From: Tepidaquicella sp964564635
GTDB taxonomy: Bacteria; Bacteroidota; Ignavibacteria; Tepidaquicellales; Tepidaquicellaceae
Direction: 5' to 3'
Length of the DNA stretch: 61,546 nucleotides
NCBI GenBank assembly: GCA_964564635.1
Contig: CAZMAR010000007.1
Span: forward strand, 1 to 61,546
This document shows positions 9,773 to 18,560 of the stretch, piece by piece. Position numbers and translations under genes: made by a program. Position 1 is the stretch's first letter, and every line of letters begins with the position of its first letter. The notes beneath the pieces were generated by a model that saw only the letters and a program-made list of their open reading frames with translations, searched no databases and was not told where the DNA came from.

Positions 9773-10516
9773 GTGAAAAAGAAATTATCAATAGTTACAC
9801 CATCATATAATCAGGGAAATTTTATACTTGACTGTATTAATTCAGTTAAAAATCAAAATTACGATAATATAGAACATATCATTATAGATGGTGGCTCAAC
9901 TGATTCTACTCTGGATATTCTTAAAAATACTACTGGCATAAAATGGGTTTCTGAACCTGATAAGGGACCTGCAAATGCTATAAATAAAGGATTCAGATTA
10001 GCAACTGGAGAGGTACTTTGTTGGTTAAATTCTGACGATTACTTTGAAGAAAATGTTCTTGCGGATGTAATGGAAATTTTTAATTCGAGCCCAGAAATTA
10101 AAATTGTTGCCGGCAATATTAATTTTGTTGATAAGAACAAAAATTTAATTGTAGAAACAAAGTCTGATGAGATGACTTTAGAAAATTTAATTCATAAATG
10201 CGCTGACCTGATAAGACAACCTTCTACCTTCTTTGATAAAGATTTATTTTGGAAGGTTGGCGGAATTAACGAAAACTATAAATGTGCTTTTGATTATGAA
10301 CTATTTATCAAATTATTTAAAATTTCAAAGCCTTATTATATTGATAAGTTAATTGCAAATACAAGAGATTACCCGGAAACTATTTCAAGAAAGTATGTAA
10401 GAAGACAGGGCTTGGAAATCATAAAAATCGCTTTGCAAAATGGGGGAAAATTATATGATAAAATTATTTTGCACAATTTTTTCAGAAAAATCATTGGTGT
10501 AAGAAATAAAAAATGA
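9773..10516 (+). CDS. Family 2 glycosyltransferase
   Basis: This 247-residue protein has the GT-A fold motifs of glycosyltransferase family 2: LSIVTPSYNQGNFILDC at the start, HIIIDGGSTDSTLDIL for the nucleotide-sugar site, ANAINKGFRLATGEVLCWLNSDD containing the DxD-like metal site, and KVGGINENYKCAFDYELF. It would add one sugar to a lipid-linked repeat unit on the cytoplasmic face. GTG start at 9773, 2 nt after the flippase stop. Its stop overlaps the next ATG by 4 bp. Donor and acceptor are unknown. Confidence 0.9.
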   Translation: MKKKLSIVTPSYNQGNFILDCINSVKNQNYDNIEHIIIDGGSTDSTLDILKNTTGIKWVSEPDKGPANAINKGFRLATGEVLCWLNSDDYFEENVLADVMEIFNSSPEIKIVAGNINFVDKNKNLIVETKSDEMTLENLIHKCADLIRQPSTFFDKDLFWKVGGINENYKCAFDYELFIKLFKISKPYYIDKLIANTRDYPETISRKYVRRQGLEIIKIALQNGGKLYDKIILHNFFRKIIGVRNKK

Positions 10517-11580
10517 AAATTAATTATATATTACCTTCTTGGTTAAAAGCTGGTGGATTTAAAGTTATAATAGAATATGCAAACAGATTGCAAAATATTG
10601 GGTATGATGTAAAATTATATTACCCTAAAAAGGGATACGATTTTTATAAAGGACAATTTAAACCTCTATTTAAATTAAAAAGAAAACTAATAAATATTTT
10701 AGGTAGAGAAAAAAAATATGAGAAAAATATTTTTAATAATCAGGTTGATGTAATCCCCGTAAAGAAAATTAATAACAAATATATTAGAAATGCAGATTTT
10801 ACAATTGCAACTGCCTGGCCTACAGCTTTTGATGTTGTCAAGCTCGGAAATGAAAAAGGTAAAAAAATATATTTTATACAAGACTATGAAATTTTCAACT
10901 CTAATATAAAATTGGTTGATTTATCATATACATTACCATTAAATAGAATTACTATTTGTACTTTTTTGAGGGATTTTTTATACAATAAGTTTTCTGTTGA
11001 CTCTAAAATTATTTTAAATGGAATTGATTATAACATCTTTAATTACAAGTTTCAAAAAGAAGAAGGGAAAAAAATAAACTTACTATTTGTATATTATCCT
11101 ATGGACAGGAAAAATATGCCATTAGCATTAGAGGTCATAAAACAAATTAAAAGTAAATATCCTGATGTTGAAATAAATTCTTTTGGATTTTATAAAGATA
11201 ATAACATTCCAGGGTATGTTAATTTTTTCACTGACCCCGATGAAAATACAATTGTAAAACTTTATAACTATGCCGATATCTTTTTGTATACGAGTAAATT
11301 TGAGGGTTTTGGTTTACCACCAGCAGAAGCAATGGCATGTAAAACCGCTGTTGTAACATCTAATGTTGGGGCAATTCCTGACTATGCAGAGCATATGAAA
11401 TCTGCATATATAATAAATGATTTCACCCCAGAAAATTATATTAGAGGTATTGAATTATTTATTTTTAATGAAAACCTTAGGAAATCTATTGCTGAAAATG
11501 CTTATATTACTGTTAGGCAAAAATTAAATTGGGAAAAGTCTCTTGCACAATTAGAGAATTATTTTAAAGAACTTAAATAA
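10513..11580 (+). CDS. Glycosyltransferase family 4-like protein
   Basis: A 355-residue GT-B fold glycosyltransferase. The C-terminal donor-binding half shows YADIFLYTSKFEGFGLPPAEAMACKTAVVTSNVGAIPD in outline, with the EGFGLPPAEAMA motif near residue 270 typical of GT4. The N-terminal half begins with a sugar-acceptor Rossmann half (YILPSWLKAGGFKVIIEYAN). It sits inside the polysaccharide block with an ATGA overlap upstream and a 1-bp overlap downstream. The sugar is unknown. Confidence 0.88.
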   Translation: MKINYILPSWLKAGGFKVIIEYANRLQNIGYDVKLYYPKKGYDFYKGQFKPLFKLKRKLINILGREKKYEKNIFNNQVDVIPVKKINNKYIRNADFTIATAWPTAFDVVKLGNEKGKKIYFIQDYEIFNSNIKLVDLSYTLPLNRITICTFLRDFLYNKFSVDSKIILNGIDYNIFNYKFQKEEGKKINLLFVYYPMDRKNMPLALEVIKQIKSKYPDVEINSFGFYKDNNIPGYVNFFTDPDENTIVKLYNYADIFLYTSKFEGFGLPPAEAMACKTAVVTSNVGAIPDYAEHMKSAYIINDFTPENYIRGIELFIFNENLRKSIAENAYITVRQKLNWEKSLAQLENYFKELK

Positions 11581-12521
11581 TGAAAAGTCTTTCAATAATA
11601 ATAGTTAATTATAACACAACTGAATTTATTAGAAAGTGTATTAATTCAATTAAATCTAATTCAAATCTACAAAATTATGATATAATTGTTGTTGACAATA
11701 ATTCCAAAGATAAAAGTATAGAATTAGTAGCAAAAGAAAATCCTGATGTAAAGTTCATCTGGCAGGGAAAAAACTGCGGATTCGGGGCTGCCTGTAATAT
11801 TGGAGTAAAAAATTCCGATTCAGAATATTTATTATTTCTTAATCCAGATATTGAAGTTAGAAACAATGCAATTGAAATACTAATTGATTATATTAAATCT
11901 AATAAAAATGTGGCTGTATGCTCCGGAATTTTAGTTGATCAGAATTGTAAGGTATTATATTCATACAACGATTTTCCTGACTTACTCTGGGAATTTAGAG
12001 AAGCATATGGATTGTTTTTAAAATCTAAAATTCGAAAACTAACTACCAGAAAAGAAATAATAGATAAAATTCCCTTTGAGGTTGATTGGTTTCACGGAGC
12101 CTGTATATTAGTTAGAAAAGATATATTTGAAAGAGTTGGAGGGTTTGACGAAAATATTTTTCTTTATTATGAAGATGTTGACCTTCACAAAAAAATTAAA
12201 AGTCTTGGATACAAAGTTATGTGTGTCCCTTCGGCTGAGTTTTTCCACTTTGAGAGAGGAAGTGTAAGAGAAGGAGATTCTTTTAAAATTTATCATTACT
12301 ATATGCATATTAATAAAATATATTACTATAAAAAATATAACCATAATTTTAAATTATTTGTTATTAGAATAATGTATATTAGTGGTTCTTTAATAAAAAT
12401 TATTTCCTTACTTTTTAGACCAAAACTCTGGAAGCAAATTCCGATAAGGTTGCATCAATATAAAATAATAATAAGTATATATCTTAATTTAAAATATAAC
12501 CTCAATGTTGAAAATTGTTAA
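11580..12521 (+). CDS. Family 2 glycosyltransferase (rhamnosyltransferase-like)
   Basis: This 313-residue protein matches the GT2 subgroup often annotated as rhamnosyltransferase (WbbL-like). SIIIVNYNTTEFIRKCI opens the fold, IVVDNNSKDKSIEL and NCGFGAACNIGVKNSDSEYLLFLNPDIE hold the donor and metal-binding motifs, and WFHGACILVRKDIF followed by GGFDENIFLYYEDVDL is the characteristic later block. A hydrophobic C-terminal stretch may attach it to the membrane. It overlaps neighbours by 1 and 17 bp. The rhamnose assignment is family-level inference only. Confidence 0.88.
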   Translation: MKSLSIIIVNYNTTEFIRKCINSIKSNSNLQNYDIIVVDNNSKDKSIELVAKENPDVKFIWQGKNCGFGAACNIGVKNSDSEYLLFLNPDIEVRNNAIEILIDYIKSNKNVAVCSGILVDQNCKVLYSYNDFPDLLWEFREAYGLFLKSKIRKLTTRKEIIDKIPFEVDWFHGACILVRKDIFERVGGFDENIFLYYEDVDLHKKIKSLGYKVMCVPSAEFFHFERGSVREGDSFKIYHYYMHINKIYYYKKYNHNFKLFVIRIMYISGSLIKIISLLFRPKLWKQIPIRLHQYKIIISIYLNLKYNLNVENC

Positions 12522-13680
12522 TATATATTTATTATCAAGTCATTGGATACATTCACATAGAAAAATATTTATTCATAATATTTCTAAAAGGTTAGGAAAA
12601 ACATTAGTAATTCAGGACCCTGTTTCATTATCGGTTAATTTATTTCATAAATTCAAGGAAAGATTTTACAGTCTTATTTCTGGTAAGTTAAAACCATTTT
12701 ACATTAATGAAAATATTCAGATTTTTACACCTTTTGTTTTATTCCACAGAATAATATGGAACAAGTGTAAGCTAATTGCCATGTTTGATGCAAAACTTCT
12801 ATCTTATCAAATAAACAAATTTATAAAAAAATACTATCAGGATTACAAAATAAATTTCTGGATATATCTCCCCTTAAACTTTTATCTAATAAAACACATT
12901 AAGTATGATAACCTGATATACGATTATTACGATGACTATGAATTTGACACAAACGGTGATGAAATAATATCAAACATAAAGTTAAATAGGAAATTAGTTC
13001 CTCTTTGCGATTTGATTATTTGCATTTCTGAATTCACAACAAATAGGATGTTAAAATTAAATAAGCGTTCTATTATTACCGTAAGTGGATATGATACAAA
13101 AATATTTTCTAAAGACATAGCTGACAAAATAACTGAAATTGATAACTTAGATAAACCGATAATAGGATATTCCGGGGTTTTAAGGTCATATATAGATTTT
13201 TCATTACTTGAATATTTACTAAAGAATACAGAATACTATCTCGTTTGCATTGGTTATATAGATAGAACATTTAAGGAAGAATATAAAATACTCAAGCAGT
13301 ATAAAAATTTTATTCACATAGAATATAAACCAATAGAGGAAATTCCTTATTATGTAAAAAAATTTAATGTTGGCATTTTACCATATAAAGAAAATAATTT
13401 TACCAAAAGTGTATTTCCCTTAAAATTCTTTGAATATATGGCAATGGAAATTCCTATCGTTTCAACAGCATTACCTGAGCTTGAAAAGTATAAGGAAATA
13501 ATAGGGTACTCGAAAACAAAAGAAGAATTTCTGGAAAATTGCAAAAATGCAATTAATGGATTTTACAACTCAAAATTTTCTGAATATCCCCAAATTATTG
13601 CTGAAAATTCCTGGGATAAAGTATTTGATAAGATAGAGGAAAATTTAATTGAGGTTTATAAAGAAAAAGGAATAATATAA
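12505..13680 (+). CDS. Glycosyltransferase (GT-B, family 1/4-like)
   Basis: A 391-residue protein with a GT-B layout. The N-terminal half is divergent, with NLIYDYYDDYEFDTNG near residues 134-150. The C-terminal half carries PIIGYSGVLRSYIDFSLLEYL, FNVGILPYKENNFTKSVFP and KFFEYMAMEIPIVSTALPEL, the usual nucleotide-sugar-binding region. It resembles the TuaH/GT4 type found in surface polysaccharide operons. The ATG at 12505 overlaps the previous gene by 17 bp. It is the last gene of the cluster and converges on the ABC permease gene with an 11-bp gap, in which I see no terminator hairpin. Confidence 0.83.
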   Translation: MLKIVNIYLLSSHWIHSHRKIFIHNISKRLGKTLVIQDPVSLSVNLFHKFKERFYSLISGKLKPFYINENIQIFTPFVLFHRIIWNKCKLIAMFDAKLLSYQINKFIKKYYQDYKINFWIYLPLNFYLIKHIKYDNLIYDYYDDYEFDTNGDEIISNIKLNRKLVPLCDLIICISEFTTNRMLKLNKRSIITVSGYDTKIFSKDIADKITEIDNLDKPIIGYSGVLRSYIDFSLLEYLLKNTEYYLVCIGYIDRTFKEEYKILKQYKNFIHIEYKPIEEIPYYVKKFNVGILPYKENNFTKSVFPLKFFEYMAMEIPIVSTALPELEKYKEIIGYSKTKEEFLENCKNAINGFYNSKFSEYPQIIAENSWDKVFDKIEENLIEVYKEKGII

Positions 13681-13691
13681 TCATTTTATTA

Positions 13692-14810
13692 TTACCCTCT
13701 CTTCCTGTAAAGCCAAACAGAAAGAGTAGAGGTAACCACCCCATAAATAATTAAGATATATATAGTTTGAGCCACATCTTCAAAACCTGAACCTTTTAGC
13801 ATAATCATTCTTATCACCCTTGTAAAATGGGCAATAGGGTTAAAGAAAGCAATTACTTTTGCCCATTGAGGCATATATTCGACCGGCGTAAAAACCCCAC
13901 CAAGTAAAACAAAGAGCATCATAAAGAACCAGGCAATAAACATTGCCTGCTGTTGCGTGTGTGTTATTGTTGATATAAACAAACCAATACTAAGTACTAC
14001 AACTAAATAAATAGCTGCAATTAAAAAAATTAGTAAAGGATTTCCAAGTAGTGGTATATTAAAAATTATTATACCGGCAGTCATTCCAAATGCAAGTTCT
14101 ACAATTCCAATAATCCAGAAAGGAAATAGTTTTCCGAAAATGAATTGATATTTTTTTATAGGGGTAACATTTATCTGTTCTATCGTTCCTAATTCTTTTT
14201 CCCTTGTAATATTCATACTGGTAAGGAATATTCCAATTAAGGAAACAAGTATTACCAATATTCCTGGCACCATATAAGTTTTATAATTCAGTTCTGGATT
14301 AAACCAATTCGAAAAAGTAACTTCAATTATTGGTTCTTGTGTAAAATCTGAGATTTTAGGATTCTCAATTAGTATTTCGCCATTAAACTGCTGTATTATA
14401 TTAGAAGTGTAATTGTATATTATTCCTGCAGCAGACATATCCTCTGCATTTATTAATAATTGCAATTTTGTTTTACCTGAAATCAAATAATCTTTCTCAA
14501 AATTTTTGGGTATGTTTATTATTAACTTAAATTCATTTTTTTTAAAGCCATCAAAGGCATGCTCAACATTATCAAAATTGTCTTTAAGTGTGAAGTATGT
14601 ATTTTGTGAAAATTTTGAAATTAATTCTCGAGAATATTTTGTTTTATCTAAATCTATTACAGCAAAATTAATATTCTTTATTTCATATGTAACAGCATGC
14701 GCAAGTATTAATAACTGCACAAGTGGTAAAAAGATTATTATTGGAATCATTGCTTTATTTCGCAAAATCTGTAGAAATTCTTTTCGCAGTATAAATATTA
14801 TTGTTCTCAT
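13692..14810 (-). CDS. ABC-2 type transporter permease (YbhR-like)
   Basis: This 372-residue protein has an N-terminal helix (LIIFLPLVQLLILAHAV region), a large extracytoplasmic domain and five C-terminal helices. The KELGTIEQINVTPIKKYQFIFGKLFPFWIIG segment is the conserved ABC-2 coupling region, and GGVFTPVEYMPQWAKVIAFFNP is typical of the family. It is the last gene of the seven-gene export operon. Together with the next permease it would form the membrane part of an efflux pump; E. coli YbhSR is the closest named analogue. The substrate is unknown. Confidence 0.9.
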   Translation of the reverse strand: MRTIIFILRKEFLQILRNKAMIPIIIFLPLVQLLILAHAVTYEIKNINFAVIDLDKTKYSRELISKFSQNTYFTLKDNFDNVEHAFDGFKKNEFKLIINIPKNFEKDYLISGKTKLQLLINAEDMSAAGIIYNYTSNIIQQFNGEILIENPKISDFTQEPIIEVTFSNWFNPELNYKTYMVPGILVILVSLIGIFLTSMNITREKELGTIEQINVTPIKKYQFIFGKLFPFWIIGIVELAFGMTAGIIIFNIPLLGNPLLIFLIAAIYLVVVLSIGLFISTITHTQQQAMFIAWFFMMLFVLLGGVFTPVEYMPQWAKVIAFFNPIAHFTRVIRMIMLKGSGFEDVAQTIYILIIYGVVTSTLSVWLYRKRG

Positions 14811-14819
14811 TAAAAAAAT

Positions 14820-15926
14820 TTATTCAAGTCTTATTTTAAATCTTTTTACGCTAACAAGTATAAAAACTGCACACATTCCTAACAGAATTAGTGTTTCCTC
14901 CCAGATATAAGAAAAATCACTGTTCTTCAACATAATTGATTTTACTATTATTATAAACCATCTTGCTGGAATAAAATTACTAAGCAATTGTAATAAGAAA
15001 GGCATATTCTCTACAGGAAATATATATCCAGATAGAAGCACCGTTGGTAGCATTAATGCTGCTAATGACAACATCATAGCAATTTGCTGATTATTAGTTA
15101 ACGATGAAATAAATATCCCAAGAGAAAGAGCAGTTATAACATATAAAACGCATTGAAGAATTAATAATATTAAACTTCCTTCAAAAGGCATTTCAAAAAC
15201 AAATCTTGCAAGATAGAGAATAATTCCAGCATCAATAAAAGCAATTAATATGTATGGTATAACTTTTCCAATAATTATCTGAAAGGGATTCAAGGGTGAT
15301 ACAAGTAATACTTCCATTGTACCAAATTCTTTTTCTCTTGTTATTGATACAGATGTCATCAAGGCAGAAATTAGTAATAAAATAACAGCCATCAGTCCCG
15401 GCACAAACATAAAAACACTTTTAAGCTCAGGATTAAAAATCATTTTAACTTCTGATTCTATAAATGGCAAATCATCTGAATATTTTTTAAATTCCTTCTG
15501 GTAATTTTTTATTATAGAGGTAGTATAATTAATTAGCATATTAGCAAGGTTGGGGTCGGAAGCATCAGCAATAATTTGAATATTAGCTTTATGTTCTTTT
15601 TCAAGTTTCCTCGCAAATTCAGGCTCAAAAATAATAACTTCTTTAATAGTACCTTTTTTAAATTCTTTTTCAATTTGTTCTACTGACTCTAAATTTTGCT
15701 GTAGAATAAAGTATCCCGAAGATATTATCTTATTACTTATTTCTTCAGTTACATTATCCTTAGATAAATCCAGAAAAGCAATATTTGCATCTTTTATTTC
15801 TGTCGTAATTGCAAATCCAAATACTAATATCTGAACAACAGGCATTCCAAAAAGAATAAGCAATGTACGGTAATCCCTGAAGATATGAAAGAATTCTTTT
15901 TTTACAAACCCTAAAAATCTTTTCAT
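14820..15926 (-). CDS. ABC-2 type transporter permease (YbhS-like)
   Basis: A 368-residue ABC-2 permease paralogous to the next gene. It shows KEFFHIFRDYRTLLILFGMPVVQILVFGFA at the N-terminus, then a periplasmic domain, then REKEFGTMEVLLVSPLNPFQIIIGKVIPY, followed by hydrophobic helices and LLSGYIFPVENMPFLLQLLSNFIPARWF. The two permeases probably pair as a heterodimer beneath the HlyD-like adaptor. Its ATG overlaps the end of the ATPase gene upstream by 4 bp, so translation is probably coupled. Confidence 0.9.
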   Translation of the reverse strand: MKRFLGFVKKEFFHIFRDYRTLLILFGMPVVQILVFGFAITTEIKDANIAFLDLSKDNVTEEISNKIISSGYFILQQNLESVEQIEKEFKKGTIKEVIIFEPEFARKLEKEHKANIQIIADASDPNLANMLINYTTSIIKNYQKEFKKYSDDLPFIESEVKMIFNPELKSVFMFVPGLMAVILLLISALMTSVSITREKEFGTMEVLLVSPLNPFQIIIGKVIPYILIAFIDAGIILYLARFVFEMPFEGSLILLILQCVLYVITALSLGIFISSLTNNQQIAMMLSLAALMLPTVLLSGYIFPVENMPFLLQLLSNFIPARWFIIIVKSIMLKNSDFSYIWEETLILLGMCAVFILVSVKRFKIRLE

Positions 15927-16654
15927 AAACTTCTATCTTGATAAAGTTTTACAAATACTTCATGCATATTACTGCATTTATATTTTTTCTTTAGCTCTTC
16001 TGGTTTATCAAGAGCAGATATTTTCCCGTTTGCTAAAATTGATACTCGATTGCAATATTCTGCTTCATCCATATAATGAGTTGTAACAAAAATTGTAATT
16101 CCGTTATTCGCTGCATTGTAAATCAAATCCCAGAACTGTCTTCTTGTAATTGGGTCCACTCCACCAGTGGGTTCATCGAGAAAAACAATTTTTGGAGTAT
16201 GAATAATTGATATTAAAAAAGCTAATTTCTGTTTCCATCCAAGTGGTAGGGATTTTAATAATTTATTTTTTTCACTTTCAATTCTCAATAAACTAATTAA
16301 ATGCCTTGTTTTATTTTTAATCTCTGAAAATGATAATCCATAAATACCAGCATAAAAGGAAATATTCTCTTTTACAGTTAAATCTTCATACAGTGAAAAC
16401 TTTTGACTCATATATCCGATATTTTTTTTAATCTTCTCGGACTGATTATATACATTATAACTTGCTACTGTAGCTTTCCCTGATGTTGGAGTTAATAATC
16501 CACATAACATTTTTATCGCTGTGGTTTTTCCAGCTCCATTAGCACCAATAAATCCAAATATTTCTCCTTCTTTTACCTCAAAAGAAATAGAATCAACTGC
16601 TGTAAATTTTCCAAATTTTTTGGTAAGATTTTCAACTTCTATGATGTTGTTCAT
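15923..16654 (-). CDS. ABC transporter ATPase (YbhF C-terminal-half type)
   Basis: A 243-residue ATPase with Walker A GANGAGKT (Lys43), Q-loop Gln84, Walker B FLDEP (Glu161) and switch His193 (TTHYMDEAE), all intact. The signature loop is LPLGWKQ (136-142) instead of LSGGQ. This is the pattern of the C-terminal half of E. coli YbhF, which is fused in E. coli but a separate gene here. Paired with the upstream ATPase, it would supply the catalytic Walker and switch residues of the one complete ATP site. It drives the permease pair encoded downstream. Confidence 0.92.
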   Translation of the reverse strand: MNNIIEVENLTKKFGKFTAVDSISFEVKEGEIFGFIGANGAGKTTAIKMLCGLLTPTSGKATVASYNVYNQSEKIKKNIGYMSQKFSLYEDLTVKENISFYAGIYGLSFSEIKNKTRHLISLLRIESEKNKLLKSLPLGWKQKLAFLISIIHTPKIVFLDEPTGGVDPITRRQFWDLIYNAANNGITIFVTTHYMDEAEYCNRVSILANGKISALDKPEELKKKYKCSNMHEVFVKLYQDRSL

Positions 16655-16672
16655 AATATTTTTATACAGGCT

Positions 16673-17593
16673 TTATTTCATTAATGCAATAAAACAGTCT
16701 TCTATATCAGGTGAAATTTTTTTTATCTTTACATCTGAGAAATTTTCAGGAGATGAATTAATAATATAAGATTTAAGTTCTTCTATCTTAATATTTTTAT
16801 TCTTATCAATATAATGTATTTCATTTCCAAAAAGCTGAACTGACTTTGCACTTTCTCTTTCTCTAAGTAATAAATTTAGTTTATACAAATTTGATGTGGT
16901 AATGGAATAAATTGTTTCTTTGTAATTAGAAATTATACCAGCTGGTGTGTTTATATCAAGTATATTTCCTTTTTGTATTAAGATTATTCTATCACATAAC
17001 TTAGCTTCGTTCATATAAGGTGTAGAGATAAGTACAGTAATATTTTCTTTCTCTAAATTTTTTAGTATATCCCAGAAATCATTTCGTGATACAGGGTCAA
17101 TTCCAGTTGTAGGTTCATCAAGAATTAATAATTTAGGCCTATGAATAAGGGCGCAGCATAAAGCAAGTTTTTGTTGCATACCACCCGATAAATTCCTTGC
17201 TCTTCTTTTTTTAAAGGGTTCTAAAAAAATATAGATGTCCTTTATTAAATCATAATTTTCTTTTATTGTAGTACCAAAAACTGTAGCAAAAAATTTTAAA
17301 TTTTCTTCTACCGTTAAATCACTATAAAGAGAAAATCTACCGGGAACATAACCAATACTTGACCGAATCTTTCTATAATCCTTGATAACATTGTAATTTA
17401 GAACAAATGCTGAACCGCTATCAGGTTTTATAAGAGTTGTTAATATTCTAAATAAAGTTGTTTTTCCTGAACCATCCGGTCCTATAATACCAAATAGTTC
17501 TCCCTTTTTGGTAACAAATGAAACATTATCCAGAGCGACAATATTATCATATTTTTTTGTTACTTCATTTATTATAACAACTTCTTCTGTCAT
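16673..17593 (-). CDS. ABC transporter ATPase (YbhF N-terminal-half type)
   Basis: A 306-residue ATPase with Walker A GPDGSGKT (Lys44), signature LSGGMQQ (135-141) and Walker B ILDEP (Glu160). The Q-loop position reads YVPGRF, with Gly85 where Gln is usual, and the switch His is Pro192 (ISTPYMNEAK). It therefore keeps the signature loop its partner lacks, while its own Q-loop and H-loop are degenerate. A C-terminal extension of about 90 residues follows the ATPase core, as in many drug-export ATPases. It lies 18 bp upstream of the partner ATPase and 33 bp downstream of the HlyD-like gene. Confidence 0.92.
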   Translation of the reverse strand: MTEEVVIINEVTKKYDNIVALDNVSFVTKKGELFGIIGPDGSGKTTLFRILTTLIKPDSGSAFVLNYNVIKDYRKIRSSIGYVPGRFSLYSDLTVEENLKFFATVFGTTIKENYDLIKDIYIFLEPFKKRRARNLSGGMQQKLALCCALIHRPKLLILDEPTTGIDPVSRNDFWDILKNLEKENITVLISTPYMNEAKLCDRIILIQKGNILDINTPAGIISNYKETIYSITTSNLYKLNLLLRERESAKSVQLFGNEIHYIDKNKNIKIEELKSYIINSSPENFSDVKIKKISPDIEDCFIALMK

Positions 17594-17626
17594 CTAAAAG
17601 ATTTAAATATTATAAAGATTATTTGG

Positions 17627-18559
17627 TTATTTAAAAATAACCTCTGCAGGCATACCTATTTTTAGTGTACCATCATTTAATACTCTAATTTTCACTGCAT
17701 ATACAAGGTTTACCCTCTCTTCTTTTGTTTGAATAATCTTTGGTGTAAATTCTGCATTCGGGGAAATCCAGGTTATTGTACCTTCATATTCTTTCATTGA
17801 TTCTTTCCCTGCATCAATTAAAACTTTTACTCTCTGACCTATTTTAATTTCTGAAAGTTGGCTACCGCTTACATATACTCTTAATTCCATTTCCTCTAAG
17901 TTGGCAATTTTGTACAAAGGTTTCCCGAAATTTACTATCTCATTTTGCTCAACAAGTTTCAAAATTACAGTACCTTTTACTGGATTTTTAATAAAACACT
18001 TTTGAATTTGGTCATCTATTTGTTTTATCTGGGCATCTATAGTAATAAGTTCTCCTCTGGTGGTACTGTTTTGTGATAAGATGGAATTTATTTGTTTTTC
18101 AAGAACTCTCATAGAACCAATTATATCATCAAGCTGTTTAGGGGAAGCCGCATTATCTCTTAACAAATTTTCAAGACGATTTTTTTCTATTTCACTTACT
18201 TTTAACTGTTCCCTCACAACCTCTGCCTGAGAAGAAGAAATTTTAAATTTACTACCAATAGCTTTTTTCTGTGCAATTAATTGAACCTTTTTAAGATGCA
18301 ATTGTAAAGTATCAATCACAGCAACTAATTCCCCCTCTTCAAGTTGTTCCCCCTCTTTAATATTCATATAAAGAACTTTTCCGTTTGCCTCAGCAGATAT
18401 TATAGTTTCCACTGCCTCAAAATTTCCATAAGCATCAGATTTTTTTTCTTCTTTTGTACAGGAAACAAGAGAAATAAAAACGATAAGCATTAAAATAATT
18501 AATAACTTTTGCATATATAAATTAATTTTATTTTTTTCTCTTTTTATTTTAAAATCCAT
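17627..18559 (-). CDS. HlyD-family membrane fusion lipoprotein (YbhG-like)
   Basis: This periplasmic adaptor has a lipoyl-like half (EAVETIISAEANGKVLYMNIKEGEQLEEGE), an alpha-helical coiled-coil hairpin around residues 90-185, and a beta-barrel half (GQRVKVLIDAG). A lipobox LVSC ends at Cys34, so it is probably a lipoprotein. Two starts compete: the ATG at 18559, one nt after the tolC stop and preceded by AAGGA, and the ATG at 18514 (codon 16), which gives a more usual signal peptide length. I keep 18559 because of the ribosome site. It would bridge the ABC-2 permeases and the TolC-like channel. Confidence 0.88.
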   Translation of the reverse strand: MDFKIKREKNKINLYMQKLLIILMLIVFISLVSCTKEEKKSDAYGNFEAVETIISAEANGKVLYMNIKEGEQLEEGELVAVIDTLQLHLKKVQLIAQKKAIGSKFKISSSQAEVVREQLKVSEIEKNRLENLLRDNAASPKQLDDIIGSMRVLEKQINSILSQNSTTRGELITIDAQIKQIDDQIQKCFIKNPVKGTVILKLVEQNEIVNFGKPLYKIANLEEMELRVYVSGSQLSEIKIGQRVKVLIDAGKESMKEYEGTITWISPNAEFTPKIIQTKEERVNLVYAVKIRVLNDGTLKIGMPAEVIFK

Positions 18560-18560
18560 T

